Below the pieces are notes generated by a model. That model was given only the letters and a program-made list of their open reading frames with translations. It was not told the origin of the DNA and did not search any database. Of a DNA stretch of 64,000 bases, positions 57,459 through 64,000 are shown in pieces. The first letter of the stretch is position 1. Each line of letters opens with the position of its first letter. The position numbers were made by a program, and so were the translations under genes. Source of the DNA: Theocolax elegans. Lineage: Eukaryota > Arthropoda > Insecta > Hymenoptera > Cerocephalidae. The stretch spans positions 50,280,029-50,344,028 of the forward strand of contig CM047431.1 in the NCBI GenBank assembly GCA_026168455.1, given 5' to 3'.

Positions 57459-57847
57459 TTAACGGGACGTCATACCCGAGTTACAGGGAATCTACCCCTT
57501 TCAACATAAGAATTATCTTGGAAATATTGAATTAAAAATCTGAACAAAATTCATATGGATAGTTTAAAACAAAAGCAAGGGCATAACGTTTGGATATTTT
57601 AAGAAAAAATAAATTTGTTAATAATAATTGAATAAACAATTTTCGGTCAGTAATTATTGGTCTAAAAAAGTATGAATCAACGCAAAAATCAAAATTAAAT
57701 TACAAATTTAAAAATCTCAAAAAATTTGAGTATGTTGTTTAAAACATGCCTAAGGGCATGGCGTTCACGATTTTTTAAAATATTTATTCTTTTGTTTATA
57801 AAAAAAGTATTAAAAATGACTATTTTTTGAGTCCGACATCCCTTTAA
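57459..57847. mobile_element. TTAA-type MITE, family 1, copy B
   Basis: Reverse-orientation copy of 25508-25893. TTAA at 57459-57462 and 57844-57847 flank the body. It begins CGGGACGTCA and ends GTCCGACATCCCT. Internal blocks such as AACAATTTTCGGTCAGTAAT and GGGCATGGCGTTC match the other copies. The intact TTAA duplication supports piggyBac-type integration. Confidence 0.7.
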
Positions 57848-60124
57848 CCACACATTTTCATAGATATCGGGGCAAGAACGAAATATAAAACTGTGAATAA
57901 TTGAAAAGTACACAACAAATGTCGAAATTAAATATTCATTTATCATATTTTGATTTTTATAGACATTAAACATATTCTTTTTTTTTAGTTACGATTATAA
58001 ACATATATACATATATATAGATGTTGATTTCGAGTATTCCAAAAGAGGCACACATTTTTCGAGAAGTTGATTAACTGGGAAGTTTATTTTAATTATAAAA
58101 CGAAACGTGATTTTATTATATTTTATACTTATTCATTTTTAATACACATTTAATATCACATAACATATATAAATTTAAACCTAATTTATACTTATAAGCT
58201 GAAAAATAATTAAAGATTAGTATTGTATTCCAACAACTGGTTGTATAAAATATGAGAAAAAGTGCTTGATCGGAAGGATACAAAAATTTGGATACATTTT
58301 TCACTTATTCTTCGCCAATCTTCTTCCTTATGTAAAAAAGTGATTGCCGAATGTTGTGAAGCCAAGTGAAACGGCTGTGTGATTGGTTTACGTTTTGCGC
58401 ATGCGTTTAAAACATTATTATTAGATTTGGCAGCGCGGGAAAAACGTAATATTCGAATCTTCTTGACAAAATCGAAGTATAATAAATCATGAATAAATAC
58501 ATTATTAAAAATTGTTGTTTTAAGTAAATTAAACAGCGTACGTGATATTTGAAACTGTTAAAAAACGCAAGAGCGTGCAGAGCGCGCATAGTTAATTCTA
58601 GTTGTATTGAACAATCGACTAATTAATACTCGTTTAATGAAATAAAGAGTTCTAGTAGAATATTACACAATGAGAATTGTCTTATAAAAATAACCCTGAC
58701 AGCACGATGTAAATTGTAACGATTTCAGTACAAATATTATGACTTTTTAGGATAATTTTTCTCGAATCGCTAAAATTTACGTAATATTTATTCTATACAT
58801 AAGTGAGAAATATTGAAATAATTAATTAACAAGAACTGCTAGCGCATGTATGTATGTATAAGCACGCTTCTCGTGCGATCATTTTCAATTATCATTTATA
58901 TTAGTGTAGCGTTGTATTACTATAATTGATGAGATTGTTCGCAAGATACTCAGAAGGTGGGAAATGGAATTCTCGACTAACCAACCGAAGCTAAGGAGAA
59001 AATACTATTGAAAACATTATAAGTTGCTAAACTTTTATTAATTTTGACGCAAGTGTATTTAAGTAAAATTTACTTGCGAACTTTATATTGAGTATACAAG
59101 TAAATTTTATTAAAATCTTTATATTTTAAAAAAGTCAAAAAAAAAACCTTTTAAGACACCGATTAAATATTATCATTATATTGTAGAGTTTGATGTACAT
59201 GGGTAAAAGGTGAAACTATCCTATTATTTAACAAGATTGTAAGCGTTTTAGACTAGCTTAAGAAATATAACTGACTGTAGGATATAAATTATCTAGTTTC
59301 ACGTTTTGCGACTCTTTTACAAAAATAATATTACAATAGTTGGTACTAACAATGAAATGTTGAATAAACGAAAATGTTATTATTCCCTGAGAAAATAGTT
59401 ATCTTTACTGATCAGCATGTAACAACATAATTACTTGTTTCAAAACACAACACGCTGTCTTCAGCATAATCATAAGAAAAATGTGACATTGGTGTAAATG
59501 ATTCAAAAGCTAAGTAACGCAGCAGTGTGTCGTGGAATAATTTTAATGTATTTATAAATATTTTTGTAAATGGTGACAATATCAGAGAAGAATAAGATCG
59601 TGTTGGTCAAGGTGTCACTAAAGAAAAACAGCTGCCAATTAATATAGCTTCCTCAAATTAACATGTCGATCCTATATGTAATATATCTTACTCAAATATA
59701 TAATGTTATTTAATTATTTAAAACAAAATGTTATATCATTTTGGAAAATATTGTTATTTTCTAATTGAAACTTATATAGCTAGTTACCGTCACATACCCA
59801 ATTATTGATCAATTAAGGCAAATTCGTACGTTCATAGAATAATTTTATGTTAAAAAGGCTAATAGCTGTATATATTTTGATGGATACAGAAAGTAGCCAT
59901 CTCAGAAAAATAAAATAACTGCTATTTTTAAAGTAAATACCAATTTCTGATCAGTAAATTTTCGGTGCGTATACCAATTCCTAGTTAACTCTACTAACTA
60001 ATTATTGATTGTTTAACCTATAATTGTGCGTAGCAACATTTAGATTTATGTAATTTTATGTTATAAATAAATTTAACGGTCTGTACGAGCCAGAATATAT
60101 AAATATTCCTAATCATCAGTCAAT
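57579..60124 (+). repeat. Tandem duplication of about 2.6 kb, unit 1
   Basis: A direct copy follows at 60141-62773. Similarity begins inside the TTAA MITE (GGGCAT...ACGTTT) and ends at ATCATCAGTCAAT. The units differ by rare substitutions, many single-base indels and one block of about 90 bp present only in unit 2 (about 60455-60545). No gene or transposon coding sequence is recognised inside. The frames at 58407-58589 and 60980-61240 (minus) are the same noncoding segment seen twice. Confidence 0.85.
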
Positions 60125-60140
60125 AATAGGATATTTAAAA

Positions 60141-60417
60141 GGGCCCTACGTTTTGATTTTTAACGAAAAAAATAAATTTTGTTAATAATAATTGAATAAA
60201 CAATTTCTCGTCAGTAATTATTGGTCTAAAAAAGCATGAATTTTCAACGCAAAAATCATAAATTAAACTACAAATTTAAAAATCTTGAAAATTTGTAAGT
60301 AATGGTTGTTTAAACTATGCCCCTAAGGGCATGGCGTTCCGATTTTTTAAATATTTATTCTTTTGTTTATAAAAAAATATTAAAATTACTATTTTTTGAG
60401 TCCGACATCCCCTTTAA
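60141..60417. mobile_element. TTAA-type MITE, family 1, truncated copy C
   Basis: This is the part of the MITE carried with the tandem duplication. It lacks the distal end and keeps the GTCCGACATCCCC terminus followed by TTTAA, with TTAA at 60414-60417. Because it is cut exactly at the duplication start, it was probably copied together with unit 2 rather than inserted separately. Confidence 0.6.
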
Positions 60418-62773
60418 CCACACATTTTTCATAGATATCGGGGCAAGAACTAAATGTATATATATAATATGTACGACCAATGCAACTCTTGATAAAAAAA
60501 ATAAAAATAAAAATTTTAATAAAAATTGTAATACAGTGACTAAAACTGTGAATAATTGAAAAGTACACAACAAATGTCGAAATTAAATATTCGTTATCAT
60601 ATTTTGATTTTTATAGACATTAAACATATTCTTTTTTTTAGTTACGATTATAAACATATATACATATATATAGATGTTGATTTCGAGTATTCCAAAAGAG
60701 GCACACTTTTTTCGAGAAGTTGATTAACCTGGGAAGTTTATTTTAATTATAAAACGAAACGTGATTTTATTATATTTTATACTTATTCATTTTTAATACA
60801 CATTTAATATCACATAACATATATAAATTTAAACCTAATTTATACTTATAAGCTGAAAATAATTAAGATTAGTATTGTATTCCAACAACTGGTTGTATAA
60901 AATATGAGAAAAAGTGCTTGATCGGAAGGATACAAAAATTTGGATACATTTTTCACTTATTCTTCGCCAATCTTCTTCCTTATGTAAAAAGTGATTGCCG
61001 AATGTGTGAAGCCAAGTGAAACGGCTGTGTGATTGGTTTACGTTTTGCGCATGCGTTTAAAACATTATTATTAGATTTGGCAGCGCGGGAGAAAACGTAA
61101 TATTCGAATTTCTTGACAAAATCGAAGTATAATAAATCATGAATAAATACATTATTAAAAATTGTTGTTTTAAGTAAATTAAACAGCGTACGTGATATTT
61201 GCAAACTGTTAAAAAACGCAAGAGCGTGCAGAGCGCGCATAGTTAATTCTAGTTGTATTGAACAATCGACTAATTAATACTCGTTTAATGAAATAAAGAG
61301 TTCTAGTAGAATATTACACAATGAGAATTGTCTTATAAAATAACCCTGACAGCACGATGTAAATTGTAACGATTTCAGTACAAATATTATGACTTTTTAG
61401 GATAATTTTTCTCGAACCGCTAAAATTTACGTAATATTTATTCTATACATAAGTGAGAAATATTGAAATAAATTAATTAACAAGAACGCTGCGCATGTAT
61501 GTATGTATAAGCACGCTTCTCGTGCGATCATTTTCAATTATCATTTATATTAGTGTAGCGTTGTATTACTATAATTGATGAGATTGTTCGCAAGATACTC
61601 AGAAGGTGGGAAATGGAATTCTCGACTAACCACCGAAGCTAAGGAGAAAATACTATTGAAAACATTATAAGTTGCTAAACTTTTATTAATTTTGACGCAA
61701 GTGTATTTAAGTAAAATTTACTTGCGAACTTTATATTGAGTATACAAGTAAATTTTATTAAAATCTTTATATTTTAAAAAAGTCAAAAAAAAAACCTTTT
61801 AAGACACCGATAAATATTATCATTATATTGTAGAGTTTGATGTACATGGGTAAAAGGTGAAACTATCCTATTATTTAACAAGATTGTAAGCGTTTTAGAC
61901 TAGCTTAAGAAATCTAACTGACTGTAGGATATAAATTATCTAGTTTCACGTTTTGCGACTCTTTTACAAAAATAATATTACAATAGTTGATACTAACAAT
62001 GAAATGTTGAATAAACGAAAATGTTATTATTCCCTGAGAAAATAGTTATCTTTACTGATCAGCATGTAACAACATAATTACTTGTTTCAAAAACACAACA
62101 CGCTGTCTTCAGCATAATCATAAGAAAAATGTGACATTGGTGTAATCGATTCAAAAGCTAAGTAACGCAGCAGTGTGTCGTGGATAATTTTAATGTATTT
62201 ATAAATATTTTTGTAAATGGTGACAATATCAGAGAAGAATAAGATCGTATTGGTCAAGGTGTCACTAAAGACAAACAGCTGCCAATTAATAGGCACGTAG
62301 CTTCCTCAAATTAACATGTCGATCCTATATGTAATATATCTTACTAAATATATAATGTTATTTAATTATTTAAAACAAAATGTATCATTTTGGAAAAATA
62401 TTGTTATTTTCTAATTGAAACTTATATAGCTAGTTACCGTCACATACCCAATTATGATCAATTAAGGCAAATTCGTACGTTCATAGAATAATTTTATGTT
62501 AAAAAGGCTAATAGCTGTATATATTTTGATGGATACAGAAAGTAGCCATCTCAGAAAAATAAATAACTGCTATTTTTAAAGTAAGTACCAATTTCTGATC
62601 AGTAAATTTTCGGTGCGCATACCAATACCTAGTTAACTCTACTAACTTATTATTGATTGTTTAACCTATAAATTGTGCGTAGCAACATTTAGATTTATGT
62701 AAATTTTATGTTATAATAAATTTAACGGTCTGTACGAGCCAGAATATATAAATATTCCTAATCATCAGTCAAT
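60141..62773 (+). repeat. Tandem duplication of about 2.6 kb, unit 2
   Basis: Direct copy of 57579-60124, separated from it by 16 bp of filler. The indel-dominated divergence in homopolymers is what uncollapsed haplotypes or noisy consensus would give, but the joint inside a MITE also fits a real event. Confidence 0.85.
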
Positions 62774-64000
62774 GGTGTGCTACAATTCGTAGCCTCTACG
62801 CCAAACTGAATGAGCATAAATAATCTAATTCTGGAGACTAAGTACATTAAATTGAAAATATTAATATATAAATAAAAAAATATTATTAAATAACTTTATT
62901 AAATACAGAGATAAACAAAATGTATGACAAAATTATAAATGTAATAAATGTTATGTAAATTTTATTATTTTATTGAAATAATATACTGATCAAAATTGGT
63001 TCATGATCAACAATTGGATACCTTACGGTATTGTCAGCTAAAAAAAATTAATATGTTGAATTAGATTGAATATTTCCCTAGTAGAAATCGAAAAGATTTT
63101 CGAGGTAGTAAATAGGTTGTTTGCATTGAAATGCGTGAAAAATGGAATCAGTTTTCAGGCATTTAGGAAACGATTTTTCTCGTTGTTTTGGCGCATTAAA
63201 TGCTTTGGCTTCAATTGTTTCTAGAAATGTTACGCCTGAACAAGGCATTTTCGAGCATAAAAAATAGTTTTCGCTTGGTAAGATTAGTGACTCGTTCCGG
63301 GCTATGAAAGACGCATTAATAATGCTTTTGGTGAAATTTTGAAAAAATTAGTAAAACTCAAAATATCTCGGAAATGAGGAATTATTTGCTAGAAAATGAT
63401 CGAAATTCGTGTATAAATGTAGAAAAGCAATAGAATAAAAGAATATTTGCAGAGATTAGAGTCCAATTGAACCGAGAAACTGCTGTTAAACAAATTTAGA
63501 GGTTATTTCCATTCCATTAAATGCGTGAAAACAACGAGAAAAAACGTTTCATCCTACCCATGTCCTACCTACTTTTCTTACGTTGTTTCTACCGAACCAG
63601 CACATTTTAAATATTATCATTTCTATGCAACTGACGTAAAAAACTTTTGATGGTATCAGTTAAAAATATAAAAAATTATCTTTTTTGCTTTTCTTTGGAT
63701 TTTCTAAAAACATTTTCTTCCAAAAATATAGTTAGTTACACATTAGTTTACTTTAAAAGTAAACAAAATTTTAATGATAATTACATTTTAAGATGATAAT
63801 TTTTTTCTCAAAAACTATTCCATGAAAAAGTTTGAAATTTTTACAGCTAATGCTATATTATGATCTATTTACACGAGTTTTTTTCAACATATTTCATGAA
63901 TTATTTTTAGAGATATAAGCAATCGAACATTTTGTACAAAAATAGATAATGCTTAATAACTTAGGTAAATCATAGATATTTTGAGCTGAAAACAATAGGG
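62774..64000. other. AT-rich noncoding stretch to window end
   Basis: No gene is supported. Text near 63840-63930 is similar to that near 26160-26240 and probably belongs to a dispersed repeat. Confidence 0.45.

Noticed and set aside
58407..61240. Minus frames starting with the same residues in both tandem units
   Set aside because: They are the same noncoding segment in the two duplicated units; the frame is broken differently in each by indels, showing no coding constraint.
1..64000. tRNA or rRNA genes
   Set aside because: No cloverleaf with B-box-like GGTTCGAATCC and no rRNA core sequence was seen by eye on either strand; a covariance-model scan would be decisive.

Overview
This is an insect nuclear window, most likely hymenopteran. 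The intergenic DNA is very AT-rich but keeps many CpG words, the genes have short conserved exons with GT-AG introns, and dinucleotide microsatellites and small inverted-repeat transposons are dense. I could run no database search. Family names come from motifs read by eye.

Three genes are supported. (1) 6804-7904, minus strand: a five-exon gene for a small secreted cystine-knot (agatoxin/knottin-like) peptide. Every exon is shorter than 150 nt and it was assembled here from splice sites. (2) 17381-23850, plus strand: a secreted mucin-like protein with seven chitin-binding peritrophin-A (CBM14) domains. Its reading frame is broken twice, each time exactly at a CCC-stop-G sequence and each time restored by a +1 shift. 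(3) 30729-34526, plus strand: the Polycomb E3 ubiquitin ligase RING1/RNF2 (Drosophila Sce). Its promoter and first coding exon are tandemly duplicated, with 243 identical coding bases in the two copies.

The rest is accessory DNA. 4.6-6.2 kb holds a foldback repeat and a TTAA-type MITE interrupted by a Penelope-like element with a decayed GIY-YIG endonuclease and a hammerhead ribozyme. 13.7-17.0 kb holds a TA-type MITE, a double-hairpin element and a foldback element with a 30-bp tandem repeat. 25.5-27.7 kb holds two TTAA-flanked MITEs. A Harbinger-like foldback MITE (29545-30225) sits in only one of the two RING1 promoter copies. 37.1-37.3 kb has inverted Penelope termini. 39.3-45.9 kb looks like Helitron-type material: minisatellites, two CTAG hairpin ends, and minus-strand intron-containing fragments of host genes (a LARP1 DM15 region and a Tim17/23-family-like exon). 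48.1-50.5 kb is a 2.4-kb near-perfect hairpin carrying an RS-rich open frame. 57.6-62.8 kb is a direct tandem duplication of about 2.6 kb that begins inside a TTAA MITE.

The genes do not form a pathway. The chitin-binding mucin probably acts in the peritrophic matrix, cuticle or another chitin lining. The knottin is a secreted peptide. RING1 is a nuclear chromatin regulator. The strongest leads are the two matching +1 frameshift sites, the knottin gene, the duplicated RING1 promoter/first exon, the hammerhead ribozyme and the gene-fragment cluster next to Helitron-like ends. Assembly error must be excluded for the frameshifts and for both tandem duplications.
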